Counted from the stretch's first letter, positions 51,164 to 61,379 are shown. The stretch is 64,000 nt of DNA from an uncultured Eubacteriales bacterium (GCA_949077035.1 CARUPR010000006.1:30862-94861); one strand, 5' to 3'. A program made the numbers and translations. Notes: generated by a model not told the origin, from the sequence alone.

Positions 51164-52060
51164 TTAAAATAAATTATCTATAAAATCATTATAATCAAAT
51201 CTTTCTAGGTCATCAACCCCTTCGCCAACACCTACAAAAGCAACTGGAAGATGATATTCTTTTTCTATAGCAACTACCACTCCGCCTTTTGCAGTTCCGT
51301 CAAGCTTTGTCAAAATGATTCCATCAATTTTAACAAATTCATTGAAGGCATTGATTTGATTTAGTGCATTTTGACCAGTTGTGGCATCAAGCACAATCAA
51401 TGTATATTTATGAGCATCAGGATATTCTCTGTTTACAACCCTATCAATTTTTTTAAGTTCTTCCATCAGATTGGTTTTTGTATGCAATCTTCCTGCAGTA
51501 TCAACAAGTAAAACATCAGTCCCTTTAGCCTTGGCACTTGAGATACCATCATAAACCACAGCTGCAGCATCAGCACCTTCAGTATGTTTTATAATCCTAG
51601 TCTTTGTGCGTTCAGCCCATTCATTTAATTGGTTTGAGGCAGCCGCTCTAAAAGTGTCGCCTGCAACAAGAGTAACATCTCTCTTTTGATTTTTGAAATA
51701 TTTGGATAATTTGCCAATCGTTGTAGTCTTTCCAACTCCATTTACGCCAACAATTGTTATAATTGCTGGATATTCAATATCTAAATTATCAACACTTGAA
51801 AAATCTTCTTTTATGATATCTTTAAGTTCTTTTTTTACATCATCAGCAGTTCTTAATTTGTTTTTTCTAGCACGAATACGAAGATTATCGACTATATCCA
51901 TACTTGTTCTCACACCTATATCACATGAAATCAAGACATCAGTCAATTCTTCAAAAAAATCTTCATCAAGTTCTCCATGGCTTAAAAGAGCATCAATTTT
52001 ACGAGCTAAAGCCTCTCTAGTCTTCTTAAGTGCATTTCCAATTTTTTTAAAAATTCCCAT
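51164..52060 (-). CDS. ftsY: Signal recognition particle receptor FtsY
   Basis: FtsY docks SRP-ribosome complexes at the membrane. The 298 residues form the NG domain only, without a long acidic A domain. Motifs are GVNGVGKTTTIGKLS (G1), DTFRAAASNQL, DTAGRLHTK and TKLDGTAKGG. ATG abuts the smc stop. Confidence 0.97.
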   Translation of the reverse strand: MGIFKKIGNALKKTREALARKIDALLSHGELDEDFFEELTDVLISCDIGVRTSMDIVDNLRIRARKNKLRTADDVKKELKDIIKEDFSSVDNLDIEYPAIITIVGVNGVGKTTTIGKLSKYFKNQKRDVTLVAGDTFRAAASNQLNEWAERTKTRIIKHTEGADAAAVVYDGISSAKAKGTDVLLVDTAGRLHTKTNLMEELKKIDRVVNREYPDAHKYTLIVLDATTGQNALNQINAFNEFVKIDGIILTKLDGTAKGGVVVAIEKEYHLPVAFVGVGEGVDDLERFDYNDFIDNLF

Positions 52061-55000
52061 TTATGCATCCTCCTGAGCATGTTTAATAGCATCTGATAAT
52101 AGAACAGAAACAATCTTAGATACACCCTTTTCCTCCATTGTAACACCAAATAAAGCATTGGCATATTCCATGGTTGGTTTTTTATGTGTAATAAGAATAA
52201 ATTGAGTTTCAGTCGACAATTTTTTAAGATATTTATCTACGATTTCTACGTTTGAATCATCAAGAGCGGCTTCAACTTCGTCAAACAAACAGAATGGAAG
52301 TGGTTTTATTCTTAAAATCGCAAATATAACCGCCATAGCCGTCAATGACTTTTCTCCACCCGACAATAATGTCATATTCTGAATTTTCTTTCCAGGTGGC
52401 TGAGCAAAAATTTCAACACCTGATTCAAGTGGGTCATTTTCATCAGAAAGTGCAAGTTTAGCAGTTCCGCCACCAAAAAGTTCTCTAAAGGTAAGTTTAA
52501 AGCTTTCATTAATACGTGCAAGTTCATTGCTAAACTTTTCAACCATAATAACAGACAAATCTTTTATAATCTTGTTTAGGTCATCTTTTGCCTTTTCAAG
52601 GTCTTCTGCCTGTCCGTTTAAGTCATCATATCTCTCTAAAAGAGCACTGCAATCTTCAATCGCATTTACATTGACATAACCAAGAGCACTTATACTCTTC
52701 TTAAGTTTTGCAATTTCAGGCATAGCAACATCAATATCAAAATCAGGACGTCTAAACTCCAAACAGGTAGAATAAGAAAGTGAATATTCTTCATAAATAC
52801 GTTCTTGCATTTGTTCAAGCTCTGTATCCACCTTAGATAAATTCATCTCTTCCTTAAATTTTTTGTCTTTGATATTTGAGATTTCATTCATAAGAGAGGT
52901 TTTAAAGTTGTCAAGCTCTTTAATCTTATCTGAAAGTTTAGCTTTGTCTTCTTCTGCTATTTGACGTTTCTTAATAAATTGTTCAAGCTCAACTTTCTTG
53001 TCAGACATTGGTGCAGATGCCAATTTTTCTTTTATCATCTGCTCGCATGAAGCAATAAACTGCTCATTTTGAGCAATCTGCTCTGTTATATTTCTCTCAT
53101 TAGTTTTTTGTCTGCCAAGTTCATTTTCTATTCTCAGCAAATCTTCTTCAATTGAAACAATTTTGGTTTTTGCTTCAGCAATTTCAACCTTTACTGCCAG
53201 TATATTTTTATTTATCTGTTCTCTTTGGTTTCTCAGTGCTTCAAATTGTTCTTTCTTTTCTTTAATAAGTTCGTCCGCATCTTCTTTATTGCCAGAAAGA
53301 GCAGATTCAATCTTTTCTGAACGAGAAAGTTCATCAGTAATAAGATTTATTTTATTTTGAACGGTATTTTCTTCCATTTGAGCGACTTTCAAATTATCTT
53401 CCGCTTCAGCTAAAGCAGATTGATATTTATCAAGTTTTTCTTTGCTTGAAGCTAAAACAATTTCAAGATTATTTTTCTTATCAGTCAAATTATTAAATTC
53501 AACCTTCTTATCACTAAGTTCTTTTGTAAGATTGCCTTCTTCAAGTTCTATAGTTTTCAGCCTTGCTTCAAGTTTAGCAATATCTATCCCAAGATTCTCA
53601 ATTTCGCGTTCTCTTCCCATAAGATTTGAGGATTCAGCCTTCTTACTTCCACCGGTAAGCGAACCTTGAGGATTTACAATATCTCCTTCCAAAGTGACTA
53701 TTCTAAAAGAATATCTTGTTGCCTTTGCAAGGCTAACAGCTGTTTCAAGATTGTCAACAATGACTGTTGCACCTAAAAGATTACTTACAACACTGAAAAT
53801 ATTTTTATCGAAGTCAACAAGTTCGCTTGCAAGACCATAGCAGCCATTTACGCCAGAGATAAGACGCTTGTCAAATTCTCTCTTCTTCATTGATGTGACA
53901 GGAAGAAAGGTTGCGCGACCAAAAGAATGTTCTTTTAAAAATCTTATAAGATATTTTGCGCCATCTTCATCATAGGTCACTATGTTTTGCAAACTACCAC
54001 CAAGAGCAACTTCTACCGCTGTTTCAAATTTCTCAGGCACCTTTATTAAAGATGCAACAACACCAACAATTTTATCTTTAATTACAGAATTTCTATCACC
54101 CTCTTTAAGAAGTTTTTTTACCGCATAAGAATATCCATCATATTCATTTTGAAGGTCTGTCAAAAGTTTCTTTCTATTTTCATAAACTTTTATTTGAGTT
54201 ATTGTATTTGCCTTTTCATTTTCAAGTTCTTTTATCTTTCTTTCATGAATATAGTTTTGGCTTGCTAAATTATCAACCTCAAGCTTTAATGAATTTAAAA
54301 CTTTTTCATTCTCTTCAAGTTCTGACTTAATACCATTTACCAAAAGTTCATTTTCATTCTTCTTTGCTGAAAGTGAAGAGATGTCTGTTTGAAGATTGAT
54401 AAGATTTGTTGACAACAATTCCTTTTCTGCCATAAGCCTTGAAACAGAACTTTTTATGTCACTAAGAGAGCCTAGCGTTTCAATCACTCTTTGTTGGCTT
54501 TGACCGGCTTCATCTTCACTTAAAGTAAGCTCGTTTGCAATTTTAAGATAACTTTCACTAAGCTCATTAAAAGCCTTTTCAAGAGCTTCTAAATCGTCTT
54601 TTAAGCCCTTTAACTGTTCTTCTTTCTTACCCTTTTCTTCACTGCCAATCTCAATGGCTCTTTCACAATTTGTTTTATCAAGGTTTAATCTATCATTTTC
54701 TTTTAAAGTAAAGTTTACCCTTTCCCTAGCAAGCTTTGTTTCACCTTCCTGCTTTTCAAGATTTACTGTAATATCAAGTATTTTATCATTCAAGGAAGCC
54801 AAAACTTTATCAAAATTTGCAAGGTCAAACATACACTTTTCATAATCTTCGTTGGCTTTAGTTATGTCGCCCTCTCTTTGTTCAAGTTGTCTGTTTATCG
54901 CATCAAGTTTTAAGTTTATCGCCTCTTTTACATTATTGGCGTTTTCATATTGATAGATATAGGCATTTACTTCAAGGTCTTTTAAAGTTGCTTTATATTC

Positions 55001-55648
55001 AAGATATTTTTTTGCATTTTCAGCCTGCTTTTTAAGAGGTCCCATCTGTCTTTCAATTTCAGACAATATATCCTTGACACGTGTTAAATTGTCATTGGTC
55101 CTATCAAGTTTACGTTCTGCCTCCCTCTTGTCATTCTTGTATTTAGAAATACCTGCAGCATCCTCAAACATGGCACGTCTAGCTTCAGGTTTTGAATCAA
55201 CAAGTTCGGTCACTTTACCTTGGCTGACAACAGAATAACCATTTTTGCCCAAACCGCTGTTATATAAAAGATTTGTAATATCCTTTAAATGACAGGTATT
55301 TCGATTTATAAGATATTCGCTTTCACCCGAGCGATAAAGTTTACGTGTGATTGCAAGTTCGTCATAATCAAAATTGAAAAATCTTGTTGAGTTGTCAAAA
55401 GTAAGAGTAACTTCGCAATAAGATAAACTCTTTCTTTTTTCAGTTCCATTAAAAATAACATCCTGCATACTGTCACCACGAAGAGTTTTTGCACTTTGTT
55501 CACCCAAAACCCAACGTATAGCATCAGAAACATTACTTTTACCACAACCATTAGGCCCAACAATCGCTGTAAAATTATCTCCAAATTCAATAATAGTCCT
55601 TTCTGCAAAAGACTTAAAGCCCACCATTTCAATCTTTTTAAAAATCAT
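52061..55648 (-). CDS. smc: Chromosome segregation ATPase SMC
   Basis: SMC condenses and segregates the chromosome with ScpA and ScpB. The 1195 residues have the head with Walker A GPNGCGKSNVSDAIRW, two long coiled coils, a hinge (about 515-640, with AVEVALGGSLQNIVT) and the C-terminal LLSGGEKSLTA signature plus Walker B FCLFDEVEAALDD. Length is normal. It stands between rnc and ftsY. Confidence 0.98.
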   Translation of the reverse strand: MIFKKIEMVGFKSFAERTIIEFGDNFTAIVGPNGCGKSNVSDAIRWVLGEQSAKTLRGDSMQDVIFNGTEKRKSLSYCEVTLTFDNSTRFFNFDYDELAITRKLYRSGESEYLINRNTCHLKDITNLLYNSGLGKNGYSVVSQGKVTELVDSKPEARRAMFEDAAGISKYKNDKREAERKLDRTNDNLTRVKDILSEIERQMGPLKKQAENAKKYLEYKATLKDLEVNAYIYQYENANNVKEAINLKLDAINRQLEQREGDITKANEDYEKCMFDLANFDKVLASLNDKILDITVNLEKQEGETKLARERVNFTLKENDRLNLDKTNCERAIEIGSEEKGKKEEQLKGLKDDLEALEKAFNELSESYLKIANELTLSEDEAGQSQQRVIETLGSLSDIKSSVSRLMAEKELLSTNLINLQTDISSLSAKKNENELLVNGIKSELEENEKVLNSLKLEVDNLASQNYIHERKIKELENEKANTITQIKVYENRKKLLTDLQNEYDGYSYAVKKLLKEGDRNSVIKDKIVGVVASLIKVPEKFETAVEVALGGSLQNIVTYDEDGAKYLIRFLKEHSFGRATFLPVTSMKKREFDKRLISGVNGCYGLASELVDFDKNIFSVVSNLLGATVIVDNLETAVSLAKATRYSFRIVTLEGDIVNPQGSLTGGSKKAESSNLMGREREIENLGIDIAKLEARLKTIELEEGNLTKELSDKKVEFNNLTDKKNNLEIVLASSKEKLDKYQSALAEAEDNLKVAQMEENTVQNKINLITDELSRSEKIESALSGNKEDADELIKEKKEQFEALRNQREQINKNILAVKVEIAEAKTKIVSIEEDLLRIENELGRQKTNERNITEQIAQNEQFIASCEQMIKEKLASAPMSDKKVELEQFIKKRQIAEEDKAKLSDKIKELDNFKTSLMNEISNIKDKKFKEEMNLSKVDTELEQMQERIYEEYSLSYSTCLEFRRPDFDIDVAMPEIAKLKKSISALGYVNVNAIEDCSALLERYDDLNGQAEDLEKAKDDLNKIIKDLSVIMVEKFSNELARINESFKLTFRELFGGGTAKLALSDENDPLESGVEIFAQPPGKKIQNMTLLSGGEKSLTAMAVIFAILRIKPLPFCLFDEVEAALDDSNVEIVDKYLKKLSTETQFILITHKKPTMEYANALFGVTMEEKGVSKIVSVLLSDAIKHAQEDA

Positions 55649-55760
55649 TTTATCCTCTCGTTTTTATGTAAAATCTATATCTATAAAAGTTTTATTTTAA
55701 AGTTTTATTCTGTCATCTAAAATATATATTTAAATAATTTAATATTTTAGATAATCTTCA

Positions 55761-56387
55761 TTATTTATTGTCATTTATTAAAAACAACTTATCAATCGCC
55801 TGTTTTGCAGCATTTTGTTCTGCTTCCAATTTGCTTTTTCCACAACCTGTAGAAACTTTATCTTCATCCATAAAGAAATTTGAAATAAATCCATCGTTTG
55901 CAGCCTTAGTATCATAAGTCATTTTACATTTAAAATTGCCCTGTATTAATTCCTGCAATTTAGATTTATAATTATCATCAATGATATGTTCAAAATTTTC
56001 AAGTTCAAAAAATTTATAAATAAACTCTTTAGCCTTGTCCATCCCACCATCAAGATAAATTGCCGCAATAATTGCTTCAACAATATCGCATTTTAAAGCT
56101 TTTGATATTTCACCTTGACAACTTTTGCCAAGCTGAACCATGTTTGTCAGATTAAGTTTATTAAATATTTTTGCTAAATAATTTTCTGAAACAAAATGGC
56201 TTCTTAAAACAGTCAACCTGCCTTCACCATCCTTACAATTAATATAAAAATATTCACCAACCACAAAATCCAAAATGCTATCACCCAAAAATTCAAGCCT
56301 TTCATAATTTTCACGTGATTTTGAACTATGAGTCAAGGCCTGTTTTAATAAATTTTGATTTTGAAAATCATAAAATTTTGTTTTCAT
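55761..56387 (-). CDS. rnc: Ribonuclease III
   Basis: RNase III cleaves double-stranded RNA, including rRNA precursors. The 208-residue protein has the signature ERLEFLGDSILD, the second metal site DIVEAIIAAIYLDGG, and a C-terminal dsRNA-binding domain (about 135-205). It is slightly shorter than the usual 225-250. It lies between plsX and smc. Confidence 0.96.
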   Translation of the reverse strand: MKTKFYDFQNQNLLKQALTHSSKSRENYERLEFLGDSILDFVVGEYFYINCKDGEGRLTVLRSHFVSENYLAKIFNKLNLTNMVQLGKSCQGEISKALKCDIVEAIIAAIYLDGGMDKAKEFIYKFFELENFEHIIDDNYKSKLQELIQGNFKCKMTYDTKAANDGFISNFFMDEDKVSTGCGKSKLEAEQNAAKQAIDKLFLINDNK

Positions 56388-56423
56388 TTAAAAATCAAAT
56401 TCCTTTTAAAAATGTTAAAATTA

Positions 56424-57443
56424 TTAATTTTCTTCAGATGCAGTGTCTAAATTAAAAGTTGCAAGATTATTTTCTATCTGGCTTATAAGGCCTTTTTCAT
56501 GAAGAATAATTGTCTGGTTTATTGAAGAGCAGATATTATTTCTCTTGCAAGAACCATGATTTTTTACAACCAATTTTTTGCAGCCAAGCAAAGGCGAACC
56601 ACCATGTTTGTTTAAAATGTCGATGCGACCTTTAAGTTCTTTAAAGGTTTTTTTCATAAAAAGCGCTCCAATCTTGCTCCAAAAATGCGATTTAATACTT
56701 TGTTTCAAAAGTGACATTACTGCCATAACAGAACCTTCAGTCCCTTTCAAAAGTGCATTTCCAGCAAAACCATCTGTCACCATAACATCAATATCTCCGC
56801 TCATAAAATCTCCACCCTCTTTATTTCCAATAAAGTTTATAGGAGCTTGTTTTAGAAGTGGATAGGTTTCCTTGGCAAGGTCATTACCCTTTCCTTCTTC
56901 AGAGCCATTATTTAAAAGTGCAACTCTAGGTTTTGTTGTATTATAAATAATTGAGTAATAGGCAGAGCCCATCAAAGCAAAATGCAAAAGATTGATAGGT
57001 TTGCAATCAACATTTGCACCACTATCAATGATAATGACATCACTATCCTTTTTAGTAGGCAAAATAGGAGCAAGAGCTGGTCTTGAAATCCCCTTAATTC
57101 TTCCGATTTTCATAATAGCACCCGCAAGCACAGCACCTGTGCTTCCTGCCGATACAAGCCCAATAACATCCTCTCTTTCTTTTAAGATGTCATATGCTCG
57201 CACAAGTGAAGAATTTTTCTTTTTTCTAATTGCAAATGTAGGATGCTCTCCATTTTCAATTACCTCATCAGCATCGACTATTTCAATGCGATTTTGATAA
57301 CCTTCAATCATTTTATTTAAAATATCTTCTTTTCCACAAAGCACTACCTCTAAGTCCTTATTTTGTTTAAGTGCCAATTTCACACCCTCAACAATCTCTA
57401 AAGGTGCATTATCACCACCAAAAGCATCTATTACAACTTTCAT
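56424..57443 (-). CDS. plsX: Phosphate acyltransferase PlsX
   Basis: PlsX makes acyl-phosphate from acyl-ACP for phospholipid synthesis. The 339-residue product has IDAFGGDNAPLEIVEG at the start, VSAGSTGAVLAGA and the VTDGFAGNALLKGTEG motif. No fab or acpP genes follow it here, unlike in many Firmicutes. Confidence 0.96.
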   Translation of the reverse strand: MKVVIDAFGGDNAPLEIVEGVKLALKQNKDLEVVLCGKEDILNKMIEGYQNRIEIVDADEVIENGEHPTFAIRKKKNSSLVRAYDILKEREDVIGLVSAGSTGAVLAGAIMKIGRIKGISRPALAPILPTKKDSDVIIIDSGANVDCKPINLLHFALMGSAYYSIIYNTTKPRVALLNNGSEEGKGNDLAKETYPLLKQAPINFIGNKEGGDFMSGDIDVMVTDGFAGNALLKGTEGSVMAVMSLLKQSIKSHFWSKIGALFMKKTFKELKGRIDILNKHGGSPLLGCKKLVVKNHGSCKRNNICSSINQTIILHEKGLISQIENNLATFNLDTASEEN

Positions 57444-57529
57444 AAATCTATCCTTTATTTTATTTAAAATTTTAAATATTTAATTTATAATTTTATGTGT
57501 TTATTTATATATAAAATATATACTACTAT

Positions 57530-57558
57530 ACTATAGCAAAAAAATAAAAAATTTGCAA
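57530..57558 (-). promoter_or_regulatory. Promoter of plsX
   Basis: TTGCAA (57553-57558), 17 bases, TATAGT (57530-57535). No clear FapR operator was seen. Confidence 0.6.
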
Positions 57559-57656
57559 TAAAAATTTTTATATTTATAATTTATTGACAATATACAATAT
57601 ATAGTATTATGTCTGAAATACATACTACAATATATTCTTTTGTTTGAATATAAAAC

Positions 57657-57686
57657 AAAAAAACTCTCGCAAAACCGAGAGTCTTT
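57657..57686 (-). terminator. Terminator after rpmF
   Basis: Stem ACTCTCG (57663-57669) with CGAGAGT (57676-57682), with flanking A and T runs. Confidence 0.8.
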
Positions 57687-57692
57687 TATTCA

Positions 57693-57884
57693 TTATTTAT
57701 TTTCTTCTTTCTTTTCAATAATGGTTTCACCCTTATAAGTTCCACACTTCTTGCAAACTGTATGAGGTTTTTTCATCTCATGACATTTTGGACATTCAAC
57801 AAGTGTTGGAGCAACTGCAACAGAATTTGCAGAGTGTCTTGAATTTCTTCTTGCTTTTGAAACCTTATGCTTTGGAACTGCCAT
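57693..57884 (-). CDS. rpmF: 50S ribosomal protein L32
   Basis: L32 is a small zinc ribbon ribosomal protein. The 63-residue form starts MAVPKHKVSKARRNSRHS. The zinc site CPKC...CKKC is intact. The frame opens five codons upstream at TTG, but AAGGAGG lies right before the ATG at 57884. The yceD (DUF177) gene usually upstream is not present here; ackA precedes it. Confidence 0.97.
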   Translation of the reverse strand: MAVPKHKVSKARRNSRHSANSVAVAPTLVECPKCHEMKKPHTVCKKCGTYKGETIIEKKEENK

Positions 57885-57917
57885 TTTTTCCTCCTTCAAA
57901 AATCATCATGCTGACTT

Positions 57918-57946
57918 ATTATATCAAACGTAATCAGTTTTGTCAA
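57918..57946 (-). promoter_or_regulatory. Consensus promoter of rpmF
   Basis: TTGACA (57941-57946), 17 bases, TATAAT (57918-57923): exact consensus. Confidence 0.85.
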
Positions 57947-58016
57947 GCATTTTAATTAACAATTATATCTATTTTAGATAATTAATTTTTTTTAGTTTAT
58001 TCTTCAAATATTTTTA

Positions 58017-59204
58017 TTATTTATTAGCTAATGTTTTTGTATCTCTTGCAATGAGAAGTTCTTCATCTGTTGGCATAACAAAGATTTTGCATCTTGAATT
58101 TTCACCTGTTATGTCACAAACTTCTCCGCGAGTGAAATTATAGTTTTTATCTTTATCAACTTCAATTCCAAGCCAGTCTAAGCCTTCCAAAATTTGTTGT
58201 CTTATTTCTGGTCTATTCTCCCCTGTTCCTGCTGTAAATACGATTGCATCCACACCATTTAAAACAGCGATATATTCACCAATATATTTTTTCACTCTAT
58301 AACAAAGCATATCTACAGCAAGTCTTGCATCGGCATTACTTTCTGCCTGTGCTTGAATATCTCTAATATCACTTGAAATTCCACTAATTCCAAGAAGACC
58401 ACTCTTCTTGTTGAGATAATTAAGAGTTTCATGGATATCTTTTCCTGTCATATCCATAATGCGTTCAACTACAGCTGGGTCAATATCACCTGACCTTGTC
58501 CCCATAACTAAACCTTCAAGTGGAGTAAATCCCATTGAAGTATCAAGGCATTTGCCATTATTTACAGCAGAGATAGATGCACCATTTCCTATATGGCAGA
58601 TAATAAATTTACCATCTTTGTTTAACAACTTAGCAAGTTCACCTGCAATATATTTATGAGATGTGCCATGAAAACCATATTTTCTTATCGCCCATTTTGT
58701 ATAAGCTTCTTTTGGAATAGCATATCTATAAGCATAATCTGGTAATGTTGAATGAAATTCTGTATCAAATACTGCCACTTGTGGAACGCCAGGCATCAAT
58801 TGCATACAAGCTTCAATTCCTTGAATGTTTGCTGGTTGATGAAGAGGTCCTAAAGGAATAAGCTCTTTCAACTCTTCCAATACTTTTTCGTCAATAAGTG
58901 TTGACTTTTTAAATTTTTCACCACCATGAAGAACTCTATGCCCTACTGCCTCAATTTCTGATAAATTTGAAATTATGTCGTTTTCTTTGTCGCAAAGTAT
59001 TTTTAATACATGCTCCATAGCTATCTGATGATTGTCAAGTTTGATATCAAAAGTTTTAACATTTCCATGAGCTTTAAGAGTGATTGTAGAATCATTAAGA
59101 CCTATTTTTTCACAATTTCCTTTTGCGATTAATTTTTCATCATTCATATCCATAAGTTGAAATTTGAGTGAAGAACTTCCTGCATTTAAAACCAATGTTT
59201 TCAT
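58017..59204 (-). CDS. ackA: Acetate kinase
   Basis: AckA makes ATP and acetate from acetyl phosphate, the end of fermentative acetate formation. The 395 residues begin VLNAGSSSLKFQL, with GHRVLHGGEKF, the active-site region FDTEFHSTLPDYA and GTSHKY. It lies one base after pta, forming the pta-ackA operon. Confidence 0.98.
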   Translation of the reverse strand: MKTLVLNAGSSSLKFQLMDMNDEKLIAKGNCEKIGLNDSTITLKAHGNVKTFDIKLDNHQIAMEHVLKILCDKENDIISNLSEIEAVGHRVLHGGEKFKKSTLIDEKVLEELKELIPLGPLHQPANIQGIEACMQLMPGVPQVAVFDTEFHSTLPDYAYRYAIPKEAYTKWAIRKYGFHGTSHKYIAGELAKLLNKDGKFIICHIGNGASISAVNNGKCLDTSMGFTPLEGLVMGTRSGDIDPAVVERIMDMTGKDIHETLNYLNKKSGLLGISGISSDIRDIQAQAESNADARLAVDMLCYRVKKYIGEYIAVLNGVDAIVFTAGTGENRPEIRQQILEGLDWLGIEVDKDKNYNFTRGEVCDITGENSRCKIFVMPTDEELLIARDTKTLANK

Positions 59205-60188
59205 TTATTTTTCCTCCTTATTGCATTGTAAAACTGTCACAGCTGTCATAGCTACGATATCGTCAGCTGTGCAACCTCTTGAAAGGTCATTAATTGGCTT
59301 TTTCAGCCCTTGTAATGCTGGGCCTATGGCATTTACACCGCCCATATATTGCATTGCTTTATAACAGATATTTCCGCTGTTTAAATCTGGGAAAATCAAT
59401 ATATTTGCATCCCCTTGCAAAGGACTATTTGGGCATTTTTGTTTTTGAACCCTTTTCACCATTGCAGCATCAAACTGAATTTCTCCATCACAGGCAATAC
59501 CTGTTTCCTTAAATTTATTATAAGCATTTTTTACAACATCCAAACTTTCGTCATCTGCAGAACCTTTTGTAGAGAAAGAAAGGAAGGCTACTCTTGGGTC
59601 ATCAAAACCCAATGATTTATAAGTTTCTACGCTTTGGCAGGCTATTTGATAAAGTTCATCTTCACTTGGATGTTTTATTACACCACAATCTGACAATATC
59701 AAGCACTTATCACCCAAAAATTTATTTTTGCCAAACATTATAAAGCATGAAGAAACGATATCACCCTTCTTTTTGGCTTTTATAATTTGAAGTGCAGGTC
59801 TTACTGTATTTGCAGTAGAAGCTTCAGCTCCTGCAACCATACCATCCGCATAGCCACATTCAACAAGTAAAGTTGCAAAATAATATGGGTCTTTTGCCAT
59901 TTCTTCTGCCTCTTCAATAGTCATGCCTTTTGCCTTTCTTTTTTCATAAAGACAATTTACAAGTTCATCCTTTGATGTAAAAGTAAGAGGATTTATTATT
60001 TCAAACTGAGAAAGACTTTTATCTCTTAATATAAGAGCACTTTCGTCACCAATTAAAATAGGCTTTGCAATCCCCTTTTTTTGTATAATTTTCACTGCTT
60101 GCAAAGTTCTGTCACTGAATCCTGCTTCTGGAAACACAATAGACTTTTGCAATAATTTTGCTTTTTTATAAATATCCTTAATTTTCAT
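59205..60188 (-). CDS. pta: Phosphate acetyltransferase
   Basis: Pta converts acetyl-CoA to acetyl phosphate for AckA. The 327-residue short form has KSIVFPEAGFSDRTLQA, EADGMVAGAEAST-type sequence (YADGMVAGAEASTANTVRPA, in parts) and FPDLNSGNICYKAMQYMGG near the end. I place the start at the second Met (60188), since the first ATG overlaps the AAGGATG ribosome site. A large 5' hairpin precedes it. Confidence 0.96.
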   Translation of the reverse strand: MKIKDIYKKAKLLQKSIVFPEAGFSDRTLQAVKIIQKKGIAKPILIGDESALILRDKSLSQFEIINPLTFTSKDELVNCLYEKRKAKGMTIEEAEEMAKDPYYFATLLVECGYADGMVAGAEASTANTVRPALQIIKAKKKGDIVSSCFIMFGKNKFLGDKCLILSDCGVIKHPSEDELYQIACQSVETYKSLGFDDPRVAFLSFSTKGSADDESLDVVKNAYNKFKETGIACDGEIQFDAAMVKRVQKQKCPNSPLQGDANILIFPDLNSGNICYKAMQYMGGVNAIGPALQGLKKPINDLSRGCTADDIVAMTAVTVLQCNKEEK

Positions 60189-60211
60189 AATCATCCTTCT
60201 AAAATTGTGTT

Positions 60212-60265
60212 TTATTGAATAAATTTATCTATATATAGTTGTTTTTATAGATATATATTCAATAA
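60212..60265 (-). repeat. 54-base imperfect inverted repeat in the pta leader
   Basis: Outer arms TTATTGAATA (60212-60221) and TATTCAATAA (60256-60265) and inner arms TATCTATA (60226-60233) and TATAGATA (60246-60253) form a long two-part stem. It starts right at the predicted 5' end of the pta-ackA transcript, in the divergent gap with ylbJ. It may stabilise the mRNA or be an operator. Confidence 0.55.
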
Positions 60266-60274
60266 TCAATAGTA

Positions 60275-60304
60275 ATTATATCAAAAACATTTTATCATTG
60301 TCAA
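60275..60304 (-). promoter_or_regulatory. Promoter of pta-ackA
   Basis: TTGACA (60299-60304), 18 bases, TATAAT (60275-60280). Confidence 0.65.
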
Positions 60305-60320
60305 ATTTTTGGAGCATTAA

Positions 60321-61253
60321 ATGAAAAAATATAACACAATTTTATCCATTTTTTTGCTGTATATAATAATAAACATGGCAATTTCGCCATCATTATATAT
60401 AAGTCAAACATTAAACGGAATTTCGGCATGGGCATTTAATGTCCTTCCAAGTGTTTTGCCATTTATTTTTTTTGTAAAAGTTTTAACTTCTCTTGGTACT
60501 TTGGACAAGTTTTCAAAGGTGTTTGAAAAGCCATGCAAATTTCTTTTTAAAACTTCATCTTCAGCCTCTCTTGTTTTTATGACAAGCATTATTTCAGGCT
60601 ATCCTGTCGGTGCAAAAATGACTGCCGAGCTATATGAAAATGGTAAAATATCAAAATCTGATGCATTTAAAATGTGCAGTTTTTGTTCTACTTCTGGGCC
60701 AATGTTTATTATTGGCGCTGTTGGTATTGCAATGCTTAAAAATCATCTCTTTGGTATTATAATTTTTATTGCCCACATTTTAGGTGCACTTATAAACGGT
60801 CTTCTCTATCGAAATATAAAACTTAAAGATGATAAGATAATAGAAAATAAAACTAATCAAAAAGAAAATAAAGGCTTTGATATCTCTTCAATAGTCCTTG
60901 ACTCTGCTTTAAGCATGATAATTGTTGGGACAATAATTGCAATTTTCTTTGTTGTAATAACCTCTCTTTCACCTATCTTTAATCTATTTCCACCATATAT
61001 ATCAAGTATTTTAGAAGGATGCATTGAAATTACAAAAGGTTGCATTGATATAGCCAGCCATTACTCTGGTGCATGGGCAATAATACCTGCGACTTTTGTA
61101 ATCAGCTTTGGAGGAATTTCAACGATATTGCAATCTCTATCAATGTTATCACGACTTAATATGCCTGTAAAACTCTTTTGTTTGCAAAAATTTACTCATG
61201 CTTTAATAAGCTGTTTTATATCTGTTTTGATTGTTGCTTTAATGATGATATAG
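60321..61253 (+). CDS. YlbJ/SpoVV-type sporulation membrane protein
   Basis: A 310-residue polytopic protein with about eight spans and nucleoside-recognition (Gate) type repeats: NVLPSVLPFIFFVKVL, SIISGYPVGAKMTAELYENG and CSFCSTSGPMFIIGAVG in the first half. This is the YlbJ family, called SpoVV in B. subtilis, where it carries dipicolinic acid across the outer forespore membrane. It diverges from pta, matching the pta-ylbJ neighbourhood in Clostridia. GGAG lies upstream of the ATG. Confidence 0.88.
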   Translation: MKKYNTILSIFLLYIIINMAISPSLYISQTLNGISAWAFNVLPSVLPFIFFVKVLTSLGTLDKFSKVFEKPCKFLFKTSSSASLVFMTSIISGYPVGAKMTAELYENGKISKSDAFKMCSFCSTSGPMFIIGAVGIAMLKNHLFGIIIFIAHILGALINGLLYRNIKLKDDKIIENKTNQKENKGFDISSIVLDSALSMIIVGTIIAIFFVVITSLSPIFNLFPPYISSILEGCIEITKGCIDIASHYSGAWAIIPATFVISFGGISTILQSLSMLSRLNMPVKLFCLQKFTHALISCFISVLIVALMMI

Positions 61254-61341
61254 CTATGCAAAAAAGATTTTATCAAAGTTATATTTAATTTCAATTGATA
61301 TAATTATTATTATGTTTATAATTTTTGCAAACTATATTAAA

Positions 61342-61370
61342 AAAAATATCCCATAACAAGAGATATTTTT
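61342..61370. terminator. Bidirectional terminator between convergent genes
   Basis: Stem AAAAATATC (61342-61350) with GATATTTTT (61362-61370), between ylbJ (plus) and the acidic protein gene (minus). Confidence 0.75.
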
Positions 61371-61379
61371 ATTTTGTAA

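Noticed and set aside
57584..57610. Plus-strand TTGACA...TATTAT considered as a promoter
   Set aside because: The spacer is only 15 bases and no plus-strand gene follows.
57602..57629. Imperfect palindrome TAGTAT...ACATACTA between rpmF and plsX, considered as a FapR operator
   Set aside because: It lacks the TTAGTACCTnnTACTAA-type centre and lies upstream of, not inside, the plsX promoter. AT-rich chance pairing is likely.
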